A DNA stretch of 7,841 bases, taken from NCBI GenBank assembly GCA_016199255.1, contig JACQHA010000219.1, positions 1-7,841 on the forward strand, read 5' to 3'. Made by a program: the position numbers and the translations under genes. The first letter of the stretch is position 1; every line of letters begins with the position of its first letter. The DNA comes from Deinococcus sp. Lineage in GTDB: Bacteria > Deinococcota > Deinococci > JACQHA01. The notes under the pieces were generated by a model, which made no database searches, was not told where the DNA came from, and worked only from the letters and a program-made list of their open reading frames with translations. Positions 1-5,763 of this stretch are shown here, piece after piece.

Positions 1-39
1 ACGGAGGATGATTTAAGACGACTGAAACTTTTGAAGTAG
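1..39 (+). CDS. Possible 3' end of a gene entering from the left edge (C-terminal 12 codons)
   Basis: Frame 1 from the first base reads T-E-D-D-L-R-R-L-K-L-L-K and then TAG at 37-39. The charged, leucine-rich tail resembles a helical protein C-terminus, and a non-coding stretch follows. Twelve open codons can easily arise by chance, so this is only a candidate for the tail of a rightward gene whose body lies outside the window. No function can be given. Confidence 0.25.
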   Translation, partial: TEDDLRRLKLLK

Positions 40-63
40 ATCCCACCCCTAGCCTCACCTCTT

Positions 64-90
64 GAACGCTTTCCCCGGGGGAAAACGTTC
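64..90. repeat. 27-bp near-perfect palindrome
   Basis: GAACG at 64-68 pairs with CGTTC at 86-90, TTTCCCC at 70-76 pairs with GGGGAAA at 78-84, and G77 is the centre. The only mismatch is C69 opposite A85. It lies 25 bp after the possible gene end at 39 and could act as a hairpin for that gene or as a dyad binding site. No T-run follows on either strand, so it is not a typical intrinsic terminator. The rest of 40-205 holds only A-runs and T-runs and no convincing gene. Confidence 0.5.
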
Positions 91-205
91 AGAATCTGCT
101 AGCAAAGGGGGCAAGAAGGCCCATTGTTTCATCCCCCACTATGCCCAGAGTCCAGCAAAAAAGAGAAAACGTACACCGCGGCCAAGCACGGGGCAAAAAA
201 CCGCT

Positions 206-239
206 GTGAGGTGGCCCAGTATAGCCCCTGGCTGGGGGG
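206..239 (-). repeat. Hairpin repeat copy A, just past the CHRD lipoprotein gene
   Basis: On the plus strand the elements in order are GTGAGG (206-211), CAGTATA (217-223), a C-run (225-228) and GGCTGGGGGG (230-239). The same four elements recur in copies B (1019-1059) and C (1502-1539). Read on the minus strand, a C-rich/G-rich stem begins two bases after the CHRD gene stop and is followed by TATACTG. This copy has the weakest stem, and no gene follows it on the minus strand within the window. A transcript-end hairpin or a leftover from cassette duplication would both fit. Confidence 0.6.
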
Positions 240-241
240 CC

Positions 242-997
242 TCAGTCCACGTCCCCGACGCGCTCGAACAAAAAGGTGCGGTTGCCCTCGTCGGGGAAAT
301 GCAGCACCAGGTCCCGGGTGGGGAGGAGGAAGAGATCGACGGGAAAGGGCTCGTCCCTCTGCGAGAGCTGTCCCCGCACCGCGCCTGCTGGAAAGTCCAC
401 CGTATGGACATTCACATAGTACGCAGCAGGATCTTGGCGGATCGCCTTGATGAGCGCCGGATCCGCCGTGCGACATCCGGCCGAGGCCCCACTCGCATCG
501 GGTGGGAGAAGGGGCACGACAACAGGACCGGCCACCCCAGCCGGCGCCGCGTGGATGTGAGCGGCCGTAGCTGGCAACGTGATATCAGCCACACTGACCT
601 CAAAGCAGATCTCACCCTGCCCCTGGTTGAGGGTCAGCGCGGCTGCGCCACTCCCATCGGGATCCCCGGGGCCTGGCACCTCCGCCGCCCCTGTCAGTGC
701 AGCAGAGAGATGACCACCAACCGTCTCGGTGAGGACGCCACTTGCCACCCCGGGTTCGCTCACCATGGCGCTGATGGTAGCGCTGGTGACATTGGCGATC
801 CCTCGCAGGACTTCATTGAATGTCCCGGTGACGGTGTGGTCTATTTGGGTGAGCTCGACGGCGAAGGTCCCACTCAGGCTGCGCGCGGTAAAGGTACCCG
901 TGTAGGCGCCGTCAAAGCTGATTTGTGGCCCGCCGGGACAAGCGGTAAGCAGAATGCCGAGCACGCCAGTCAGTGCTAGCAGTGGTAGACCGCGCGT
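242..997 (-). CDS. CHRD-domain lipoprotein with apparent ACG start
   Basis: A putative lipoprotein of 251 residues, exported and lipid-anchored at Cys20 (lipobox L-T-A-C). The CHRD domain spans about residues 96-211 and shows the family hallmarks AHIH at 146-149, a GPVV segment, YVNVHT at 194-199 and a following GAVRGQL. CHRD domains were named from chordin and are common in secreted bacterial proteins; their biochemical role is poorly known. Residues 12-90 and 219-246 resemble the neighbouring lipoprotein at 1067-1480, so the CHRD domain sits inside an older small fold. Start choice: the first ordinary start codon, GTG at 964, would cut the signal peptide to nine residues. The ACG at 995-997 gives T/M-R-G-L-P-L-L-A-L-T-G-V-L-G, matching the paralogue's MRSIPLLALTGVLG, and AGGAGGT lies at the same four-base spacing. 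Start by ACG, or a lost ATG, is inferred. The family call is firm; the start is not. Confidence 0.85.
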   Translation of the reverse strand, partial: TRGLPLLALTGVLGILLTACPGGPQISFDGAYTGTFTARSLSGTFAVELTQIDHTVTGTFNEVLRGIANVTSATISAMVSEPGVASGVLTETVGGHLSAALTGAAEVPGPGDPDGSGAAALTLNQGQGEICFEVSVADITLPATAAHIHAAPAGVAGPVVVPLLPPDASGASAGCRTADPALIKAIRQDPAAYYVNVHTVDFPAGAVRGQLSQRDEPFPVDLFLLPTRDLVLHFPDEGNRTFLFERVGDVD

Positions 998-1001
998 GGA
1001 G

Positions 1002-1008
1002 ACCTCCT
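1002..1008 (-). promoter_or_regulatory. Ribosome binding site of the CHRD lipoprotein gene
   Basis: AGGAGGT on the minus strand lies four bases before ACG at 997-995. The paralogue has AGGAGGT four bases before its ATG at 1480, and the propeller gene has GGAGGT four bases before its ATG at 5665. The matching spacing is the main reason to place initiation at the ACG and not at the GTG 33 bases further on. Confidence 0.6.
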
Positions 1009-1018
1009 GTCCTGAGTA

Positions 1019-1059
1019 GTGAGGTTCAGTATACCCCCCAGCTCGCGCAGGCTGGGGGG
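1019..1059 (-). repeat. Hairpin repeat copy B, between the two lipoprotein genes
   Basis: Same element order as copies A and C: GTGAGG (1019-1024), CAGTATA (1027-1033), then C6-AGC (1034-1042) and GCTG6 (1051-1059). The last two form a perfect 9-bp stem with an eight-base loop. On the minus strand the hairpin begins seven bases after the TAG of the upstream lipoprotein gene. TATACT follows it, and then, some 20 bases on, comes the Shine-Dalgarno of the CHRD gene. TATACT resembles a -10 box, but no -35 box is visible because the hairpin fills that space. A terminator role, a promoter role or both are possible. Confidence 0.7.
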
Positions 1060-1066
1060 CACTGCG

Positions 1067-1480
1067 CTAGGGCTGTCGCTCTAAGACGACGGCGATGTTC
1101 CCCGACGCCGGGATCTGAATCACTAGGTCCTGGTCGGCTGCTGTCAGAAAGAGGTTGATAGTGCCGGGCGGGTCTGGGCCAGGCGGGTCAAACAAGCCAG
1201 TGGCCTTGCCCGGCGTGCTCACCATGGCGGTCAGGGGGCCGGGCGTGCCGGGCGGGGTTGCCGTGAGGGTGCCGGTGATACCCCCCGTCCCGCTCTGGGT
1301 GAGGACGGCGGTCAGGGTGGTGACTGCACGCCACGCCTCAGGGAGCTGGGCGGCTTCCCGGGTGCCAACGGTGCCAATGTAGGTGCCGGTGAAGCTCAGT
1401 ACTGGCCCGCCAGGGCCGGGGCACGCGGTGAGGAGTGTGCCGAGAACACCAGTAAGGGCCAGTAGTGGTATGCTGCGCAT
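1067..1480 (-). CDS. Small lipoprotein, paralogue of the CHRD lipoprotein
   Basis: A 137-residue protein with a short hydrophobic signal and lipobox L-T-A-C at residues 17-20, so a lipid-anchored envelope protein is predicted. The mature part is Gly, Pro and Thr rich, with alternating hydrophobic residues suggesting beta strands, for example FTGTYIGTV near 30-38 and DLVIQI near 118-123. Residues 2-37 and 55-97 resemble the N-terminal part of the CHRD lipoprotein, and residues 108-135 resemble its C-terminal tail (INLFLTAADQDLVIQ against VDLFLLPTRDLVLH). Only a Pro-rich linker of about ten residues, near 98-107, lies where the neighbour has the CHRD domain. The start is ATG with AGGAGGT four bases upstream. 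I do not recognise a named family. It is probably co-transcribed with the CHRD gene 69 bp downstream. Confidence 0.75.
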   Translation of the reverse strand: MRSIPLLALTGVLGTLLTACPGPGGPVLSFTGTYIGTVGTREAAQLPEAWRAVTTLTAVLTQSGTGGITGTLTATPPGTPGPLTAMVSTPGKATGLFDPPGPDPPGTINLFLTAADQDLVIQIPASGNIAVVLERQP

Positions 1481-1501
1481 GGTAACCTCCTCTCCCGAAT
1501 T

Positions 1502-1539
1502 GTGAGGACAGTATACCCCTAGCCGCTGCGGCTGGGGGG
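1502..1539 (-). repeat. Hairpin repeat copy C, upstream of the first lipoprotein gene
   Basis: GTGAGG (1502-1507), CAGTATA (1509-1515), then CCCC-T-AGCC and GGCT-G-GGGG arms that form a stem of about nine pairs including one T-G wobble; the last ten bases are GGCTGGGGGG as in the other copies. On the minus strand TATACT (from 1515 to 1510) follows the hairpin, and the Shine-Dalgarno (1485-1494) lies about 16 bases later, so this copy could carry the -10 box of the lipoprotein pair. No -35 box is seen at 17 bp. Unlike copies A and B, it does not directly follow a gene end. Confidence 0.65.
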
Positions 1540-1837
1540 TACCATTCGCTGTCGGGGGAACGAACCTATCCGACCTGTTGCTGCCTTAGTGCCCGAATCG
1601 CCTGGGCCACCGCCCCGTGGCAGGGAACTGGCTGAGGTTCCGCTAACTGGCCTGATACCCCGCTGGGGAGTGCCCCCCCTGCCCGGTGGGGCGCTCTACA
1701 GGCGCTACAGTGCCCACTGTGGCGGGTTCTGCCGGTGGGGGGGCTGTCTCGCTCGCCCCGCAGGAAGTGGGCGACAGCCTCTGGGGTGAGGCCCTCTCCC
1801 GTCTCTCACCGGCCCACAATAACAGCTTGTTCGCGCT
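1540..1837. other. Non-coding gap with several inverted repeats
   Basis: About 300 bp between the lipoprotein pair and the DUF35 gene, with no credible gene on either strand. It holds a hairpin at 1742-1779 (GGCTGTC paired with GACAGCC, plus an inner GCCC/GGGC stem), a 14-bp inverted repeat at 1707-1720 (ACAGTG-CC-CACTGT) and a GGTGAG/CTCACC pair at 1785-1790 and 1805-1810. The last one and the 1742-1779 hairpin lie just past the DUF35 stop and might end that transcript, though no T-run follows. No tRNA, IS or CRISPR pattern was seen. Confidence 0.5.
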
Positions 1838-2254
1838 TCAGCCCCGGCGCATGAAACGCTGCAAGAAGCTCTGGGCCAGCGCCCGCGCCCGGCCGATCCT
1901 GGGCTCTCTGAGCCGGGCTAGTAAGCGCTGGCGCTCAGTGGGGCCCGGCTCAGTGAAGAAGTAGTAGATGCCGTCTGCCTCCTCCAGATACACCATCTGC
2001 CCCACTGAGAGCTGCTCCTCTCCCAGGCCATCACACATGAGCCTGGCGCCGCCCTCCGCCTGGACAATGCCAATGCGCAAAGGGGCGGTGAACCCCGATG
2101 GGGGCGAATAGAGGGTGGTAAAAGACAGGAGCTGGCCGGCGGCTGGCAGCTCCTGGCCTTGCACCATGTCGCTGGCACAGTTGGGGCAGTAGCGCGCCGC
2201 CGGCACACTCAGGTGGCCGCATTCGGCACAGCGCGAGGCTATGATCCCAGGCAC
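1838..2254 (-). CDS. DUF35 zinc-ribbon/OB-fold protein (acyl-CoA-binding partner subunit)
   Basis: A 138-residue protein with an N-terminal zinc ribbon, Cys9-x2-Cys12 and Cys23-x2-Cys26, followed by a region of about residues 33-112 that fits the OB-fold of the DUF35 family. DUF35 proteins commonly form complexes with thiolase-fold enzymes: they link acetoacetyl-CoA thiolase to HMG-CoA synthase in archaea, pair with the Ltp2 retro-aldolase in steroid degradation, and form the BbsA subunit of benzoylsuccinyl-CoA thiolase. The gene starts at GTG three bases after the thiolase-fold gene's stop, with GGAGG inside that gene's last codons as the likely ribosome site, so the pair is probably translationally coupled and the proteins likely bind each other. 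Length is normal for the family. The cytoplasmic role as a partner subunit is inferred from family and context. Confidence 0.88.
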   Translation of the reverse strand: MPGIIASRCAECGHLSVPAARYCPNCASDMVQGQELPAAGQLLSFTTLYSPPSGFTAPLRIGIVQAEGGARLMCDGLGEEQLSVGQMVYLEEADGIYYFFTEPGPTERQRLLARLREPRIGRARALAQSFLQRFMRRG

Positions 2255-2257
2255 AGC

Positions 2258-3382
2258 CTACACCCCCTCCAGCACTAGGACCCAGTTGTTGTTGGACAGC
2301 CCGCCAATGGAGTGGGTCAGTCCCCGGCGGACTCCCGGCACCTGGCGCGGCCCGGCACGGCCAGTGAGCTGGTGATAGATCTCGTACACCTGCGCCAGCG
2401 CCGTGGCTCCAATTGGGTGCCCCCGAGCCTTGAGCCCCCCGGAGGGGTTCACTGGCAGTCGTCCCCCCAGGCTGGTCTCGCCTGCGGCTACGGCCCGGGC
2501 GGCCTGGCCAGGGGGAAAAAACCCCAGGTCCTCGCAGGTAATGAGTTCGAAGGGGACAAAGGCATCGTGCAGCTCAGCTATCTGCATCTCCTCTGACCCA
2601 AGGCCAGCCATGCGAAAGGCCCGCCGTGCCGCAGTGACCGTGGCCCGGAAGGAGGTGAAGCTATCCCGGGCGCAGAGCGGTAAGTAGTCAGAGCCGTGGC
2701 CGATACCTTTGATCTGTACCGGCCCGCGGCGGCTCAGCACCACTGCCGCCGCGCCGTCACTAATGGGGCTGCAGTCGTAGAGCCGCAAGGGGTCGGAGAT
2801 CATCCGGCTGGCCAGGGCCTCTTCCAGGGTCACCTCTTTCTGGAACTGGGCCAGGGGGTTCAGCGCCCCGTGGCAGTGGTTCTTCACCGCCACCCGGCTC
2901 CAGTCTGCTGGGTGGAGGCCAAAGGTCTGCATGTACACCCGGGTGACCAGCGCCGCTAGCGCCACCATGGTGGCGCCGTAGCGCCGCTCGTTAGGGTCAA
3001 TCACCCGGCCCAAAATGGCCGACACCTCGTCAGTGGGCAAATGGGTCATTTTCTCCCCGCCTACTACCAGCACCGTGCGGCACAGCCCGGCGGCAATACC
3101 GGCGAAGCCCGCATAGAGGGCGGCAGCCCCAGAGCTAGAGGCAGTTTCCAGCCGCGCTGCCGGCACGTGGGCATATCCCAGCCGGTCTGCCACCTGGGTG
3201 GCGAGATTGCCTTCGCCGGTGAACTCTTCTGGGTTCATGGCCCCCACGTAGATGGCGTCCAGGCCAATGACCCCGGCGTCCACCAAAGCAGCGCGGCCCG
3301 CCTCCACCATCAGGTCCACTAGGCTCTGGGCAGACTTGCCAAACTTGGTCATGCCCACACCACAGAGGTAGACATCATCCAC
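2258..3382 (-). CDS. Thiolase-fold enzyme of the SCP-x/Ltp2 type, with Ser at the nucleophile position
   Basis: A 374-residue cytoplasmic protein of the thiolase superfamily, most like the non-decarboxylating SCP-x branch that works with DUF35 partners. Conserved parts are an N-terminal VGMTKFG (9-15), the HDAF motif (His272), NPSGG (312-316), GHPIGAT (His322) and THSIGG (357-361). The loop that should hold the catalytic Cys reads E-T-A-S-S-S-G (79-85), so Ser82 (codon TCT, 3137-3139) replaces the usual Cys. A normal thiolase acyl-enzyme is therefore unlikely. Family knowledge suggests a retro-aldolase like Ltp2, a non-Claisen acyl-CoA lyase or an altered acyltransferase. The start is GTG at 3382 with GAGGAG six bases upstream. 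It sits between the CaiB-type transferase (197-bp gap) and the DUF35 gene (3-bp gap). Superfamily membership is firm; reaction and substrate are unknown. Confidence 0.9.
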   Translation of the reverse strand: MDDVYLCGVGMTKFGKSAQSLVDLMVEAGRAALVDAGVIGLDAIYVGAMNPEEFTGEGNLATQVADRLGYAHVPAARLETASSSGAAALYAGFAGIAAGLCRTVLVVGGEKMTHLPTDEVSAILGRVIDPNERRYGATMVALAALVTRVYMQTFGLHPADWSRVAVKNHCHGALNPLAQFQKEVTLEEALASRMISDPLRLYDCSPISDGAAAVVLSRRGPVQIKGIGHGSDYLPLCARDSFTSFRATVTAARRAFRMAGLGSEEMQIAELHDAFVPFELITCEDLGFFPPGQAARAVAAGETSLGGRLPVNPSGGLKARGHPIGATALAQVYEIYHQLTGRAGPRQVPGVRRGLTHSIGGLSNNNWVLVLEGV

Positions 3383-3579
3383 GGCACACTCCTCAACACG
3401 CCCCCATGTGGCGGAAGAAAATCATAGCCCAGAGCACCTGCCAGGCGCAATCAAGCGCTGACTGCCGACCACTTCTCGGGGGCTGCTCCAGTTGTGGTGC
3501 AGCCATCTTGGCTGTACACCGAGCCCCTGCAGGCCAGAGGCCTGCACTGAAGTGATCAGCGAACACTGAATGCTCGGCC
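3383..3579 (-). other. Structured 197-bp gap between CoA-transferase and thiolase-fold genes
   Basis: Elsewhere in this array the gaps are 34 and 3 bp, so this one stands out. It has a perfect 8-bp hairpin, TGCAGGCC (3528-3535) paired with GGCCTGCA (3539-3546) around a three-base loop. Next to it is an imperfect hairpin at about 3496-3520, with GGTG/CACC and CAGCC/GGCTG arms around a five-base loop. No T-run follows either, no good promoter was seen, and no credible small gene is present. Possible roles are mRNA processing or stability, attenuation, or the scar of a lost gene. Confidence 0.5.
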
Positions 3580-4764
3580 CTACACCACCCCACCAGAGCG
3601 CAGCTGGGCAATCTGCTCCTGGGCATATCCCAGCTCGCTTAGCACCTGGTCAGTGTGCTGGCCCAGGAGGGGTGGCGGAAGGCGCACTGCCCCCGGGGAA
3701 TCAGAGAGCTTCACCGGAATACCAGTAACCCGCACCTGGCCGGCGGTGGGGTGGGGCACAGTGAGCACCATCTCCCGGTGCAGTACCTGCTGGTCGCTGA
3801 ACACCTGGTCCAGGGTGTAAATCGGCCCCGCCGGCACTCCGGCGGCGCTGAGCTGTTCTGCCCAGTAGGCCGCCGGGCGCGCCGCCAGCCGCTCATCAAT
3901 GAGCTGCGCCAGCTCCATGCGGCACTTCACCCGGTCCTTATTGCTACGGAAACGAGGGTCTGCCAGCCACTCTGCCGTCCCCAGCACGTGACAGAGCTTC
4001 TCCCACAGGGCATCGTTGCCGCAGCAGATGTTCACATAGCCATCAGCCGCCCGGTAGGCGCCATAGGGGGCAATGAGCGGGTGGTTATTCCCCGCCGGCC
4101 GGGGCACCTGGCCGCCAGTGAGATACCGCCCTGCCTGGTAGGTGAGCAGGGCAATCTGGCCGTCTAGCAGTGACACATCCACCAATTGCCCCTGGCCACT
4201 CCGGCCACGGTATAGTAGCGCCAGCAAGATCCCCTGGAAAGCGAACATGCCGGCCACAATATCGCCAATGGCCACCCCCACCTTGGTGGGTTCACCACCA
4301 TCCGGACCAGTGATGGACATCATCCCTGACATCCCCTGGGCAATCTGGTCATACCCTGCCCGCAGGGCATAGGGCCCGCTGCGGCCAAAGCCGGAGATGC
4401 TGGCGTAGATCAGCCGGGGGTTCAGCGCCTGCAGCGCCTCATACCCCACTCCCAGCCGCTCCATGGTGCCTACCCGGAAGTTCTCCACCAGTGCATCGGC
4501 TCCATGGACCAGCCGGTGGAATATCTCTTTCCCTTGCTGATCCTTGAGGTTCAAGGTGAGGCTGCGCTTGTTGCGGTTGACACTCAAGAAGTACGAGCTC
4601 TCCTCGCCCACAAACGGTGGCCCCCAGCTCCGGGACTCGTCGCCCTCACCAGGCTGCTCCAGCTTGAGCACATCGGCTCCCATGTCTCCCAGGAGCATGG
4701 TGCAGTACGGCCCAGCTAGCGCCCGGGATAGATCCAGCACTTTCATCCCTTGCAGCGGTCCCAC
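3580..4764 (-). CDS. Class III (CaiB/BaiF family) CoA-transferase
   Basis: A cytoplasmic CoA-transferase of 394 residues, the usual length for formyl-CoA transferase and its relatives. Members move CoA from a donor thioester to a carboxylic acid by way of an aspartyl-CoA anhydride. Visible marks are GPLQGMKVLDLSR at the start, GADVLKLEQPG near 30-40, NRNKRSLTLNL, LVENFR, the SGFGRSGPYALRAGYD block, and GVAIGDIVAG with the catalytic Asp168, which corresponds to Asp169 of formyl-CoA transferase. A longer reading from TTG at 4779 is rejected because that TTG overlaps the Shine-Dalgarno GAGGAGG; GTG at 4764, six bases after it, gives a normal N-terminus. It lies 34 bp after the propeller gene and before the thiolase-fold gene, which suggests it activates the acid that the pathway degrades. 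The substrate is not readable from sequence. Confidence 0.93.
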   Translation of the reverse strand: MGPLQGMKVLDLSRALAGPYCTMLLGDMGADVLKLEQPGEGDESRSWGPPFVGEESSYFLSVNRNKRSLTLNLKDQQGKEIFHRLVHGADALVENFRVGTMERLGVGYEALQALNPRLIYASISGFGRSGPYALRAGYDQIAQGMSGMMSITGPDGGEPTKVGVAIGDIVAGMFAFQGILLALLYRGRSGQGQLVDVSLLDGQIALLTYQAGRYLTGGQVPRPAGNNHPLIAPYGAYRAADGYVNICCGNDALWEKLCHVLGTAEWLADPRFRSNKDRVKCRMELAQLIDERLAARPAAYWAEQLSAAGVPAGPIYTLDQVFSDQQVLHREMVLTVPHPTAGQVRVTGIPVKLSDSPGAVRLPPPLLGQHTDQVLSELGYAQEQIAQLRSGGVV

Positions 4765-4770
4765 TGTGCG

Positions 4771-4777
4771 CCTCCTC
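4771..4777 (-). promoter_or_regulatory. Ribosome binding site deciding the CoA-transferase start
   Basis: GAGGAGG on the minus strand is followed by six bases and then GTG (4764-4762). It overlaps the upstream in-frame TTG at 4779-4777, so that codon cannot be the start served by this site. Confidence 0.75.
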
Positions 4778-4798
4778 AAAGAACCGGTTAACCCCCTG

Positions 4799-5665
4799 CT
4801 ACAGCTCCTCCTTGGCCCGGTTCAGGCTGAGGCTGGTGCCGAACCCTGGAGAATTGGGATCGATGTTCACTTCGGTGATCAGCTCGCTCCCCCGCTCCAC
4901 CACGTAGGCCAAAGTATTTTCAGGGTTCAGGATAACCTTCACCGGGAAAGAAAGGCCGGTGAGCACCGTGGTGCTGCTATCGCTGCTCAGGTCCACCTGC
5001 ACCAGCCGGCCGCTGAGCTGCTCCACCACGTACGCCATCTGGCCATCACTGGCTAGAGCCACTCCCGCCGGCCGGTCCAGCCCGGCGCCTACCACCCGCA
5101 GCGTATCACCCTGCAAATCCACCACCACCAGCCGGTCGCCGTCGTTATCGGCCACCACTGCAGCAGTGCCATCTGCAGTCACCGCGACGTCTGTGGGGGC
5201 CACCAGTCCCCGCACCAGGCGCTGTATCTGGCCGCTGGCTAGATCCACCCTGGCCAGGGTGCCGCCGAGTTCAGTCACCAGCGCCGTCTGGCCGTCGGGC
5301 AAGAGCGCCACCCCCACCGCCACCCGGAGCTGGTCGGTGATCACCCGAGCTGCCCCGGTGTCCAGGTCTACTGCCAAGAGCCGTCCAATGCGCCCCACCA
5401 CATAGGCCATCCCGTCGCGCAGCTCTAGAGCGCGTGGGTCTAATCGCTGCTCTTGCGGGCCCAGGGAGACCAGCACCTGCACCGGGCCACCGCTGAGATC
5501 CACTGCGTTGAGCGTGTTATCCACCATGTCCAGCACCACCACCCGGCGGTGGGAGCTGTCGAGCGCCACGTCTACTGGACCGCGCAGGCTCACAGGCCCA
5601 GGAACTTGTGAGACTGCCACCGCACCCCAGATCAGCACCAGTGACCAGCACAGCTTCCGCCACAT
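4799..5665 (-). CDS. Secreted six-repeat beta-propeller (NHL/YVTN-like) protein
   Basis: A 288-residue protein with an N-terminal signal sequence (W-R-K, then a hydrophobic run to about residue 18; cleavage is likely near A-V-A or A-V-S). No lipobox Cys is seen, so a soluble periplasmic or released protein is predicted. The rest is six repeats of roughly 40 residues, at about 30-65, 77-110, 116-152, 157-193, 198-236 and 240-269. Each has the pattern P-x-D/G-V-A-L, then D-G-x-x-A-Y-V-V, then G-x-L-x-x-V-D-L, typical of NHL or YVTN propeller blades. Such proteins usually bind partners or ligands; no catalytic residues stand out. The start is ATG at 5665 with GGAGGT four bases upstream; a longer reading from 5704 would put 13 extra residues before the signal. 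It is the first gene after the promoter at 5764-5792. Its tie to the CoA enzymes downstream is unclear. Confidence 0.85.
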   Translation of the reverse strand: MWRKLCWSLVLIWGAVAVSQVPGPVSLRGPVDVALDSSHRRVVVLDMVDNTLNAVDLSGGPVQVLVSLGPQEQRLDPRALELRDGMAYVVGRIGRLLAVDLDTGAARVITDQLRVAVGVALLPDGQTALVTELGGTLARVDLASGQIQRLVRGLVAPTDVAVTADGTAAVVADNDGDRLVVVDLQGDTLRVVGAGLDRPAGVALASDGQMAYVVEQLSGRLVQVDLSSDSSTTVLTGLSFPVKVILNPENTLAYVVERGSELITEVNIDPNSPGFGTSLSLNRAKEEL

Positions 5666-5731
5666 GAGGACCTCCCAGGACAGACCGGGCTGCCCAGCTC
5701 CCACTCACCCCCAGGCGCGACCGGAACTCCA

Positions 5732-5748
5732 CTTGCCATGGCAGCAAG
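5732..5748. repeat. Short inverted repeat in the propeller-operon leader
   Basis: CTTGC at 5732-5736 pairs with GCAAG at 5744-5748 around a seven-base centre. It lies roughly 10-25 bases after the predicted start of leftward transcription, where an operator could sit. It is short, and the regulatory role is a guess. Confidence 0.25.
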
Positions 5749-5763
5749 AGTTGCTTTGATTGC

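Noticed and set aside
93..170. Small minus-strand open frame of 25 codons starting with MKQWAF
   Set aside because: There is no Shine-Dalgarno of normal form, the product is short and has no family features; probably chance.
62..979. Long rightward open frame of 305 codons over the CHRD lipoprotein gene
   Set aside because: It is the antisense shadow of the minus-strand gene, which has a lipobox and clear CHRD motifs. The rightward protein is rich in Arg, Gly and Trp and resembles no family.
206..1539. Integron-like gene cassettes with attC sites
   Set aside because: The repeats bracket each gene, but they lack the RYYYAAC and GTTRRRY core sites and no integrase is present. Tandem duplication is simpler.
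206..1539. CRISPR array from three similar repeats
   Set aside because: The spacings are hundreds of bases and contain genes, and repeat lengths differ.
1553..1590. tRNA-like GGTTCG stretch on the minus strand
   Set aside because: The flanking bases do not form a T-arm or acceptor stem, and no anticodon arm is found upstream.
3393..3626. Minus-strand open frame of 77 codons between transferase and thiolase-fold genes
   Set aside because: It overlaps the end of the transferase gene in another frame, has no convincing ribosome site and has no recognisable motif.
4765..4779. TTG at 4779 as start of the CoA-transferase
   Set aside because: This TTG overlaps the GAGGAGG ribosome site. GTG at 4764 has normal spacing and yields a typical CaiB-family N-terminus.
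5666..5704. Longer N-terminus for the propeller protein starting at 5704
   Set aside because: The added residues precede a normal signal peptide, and GGAGGT lies at the right distance from the ATG at 5665.
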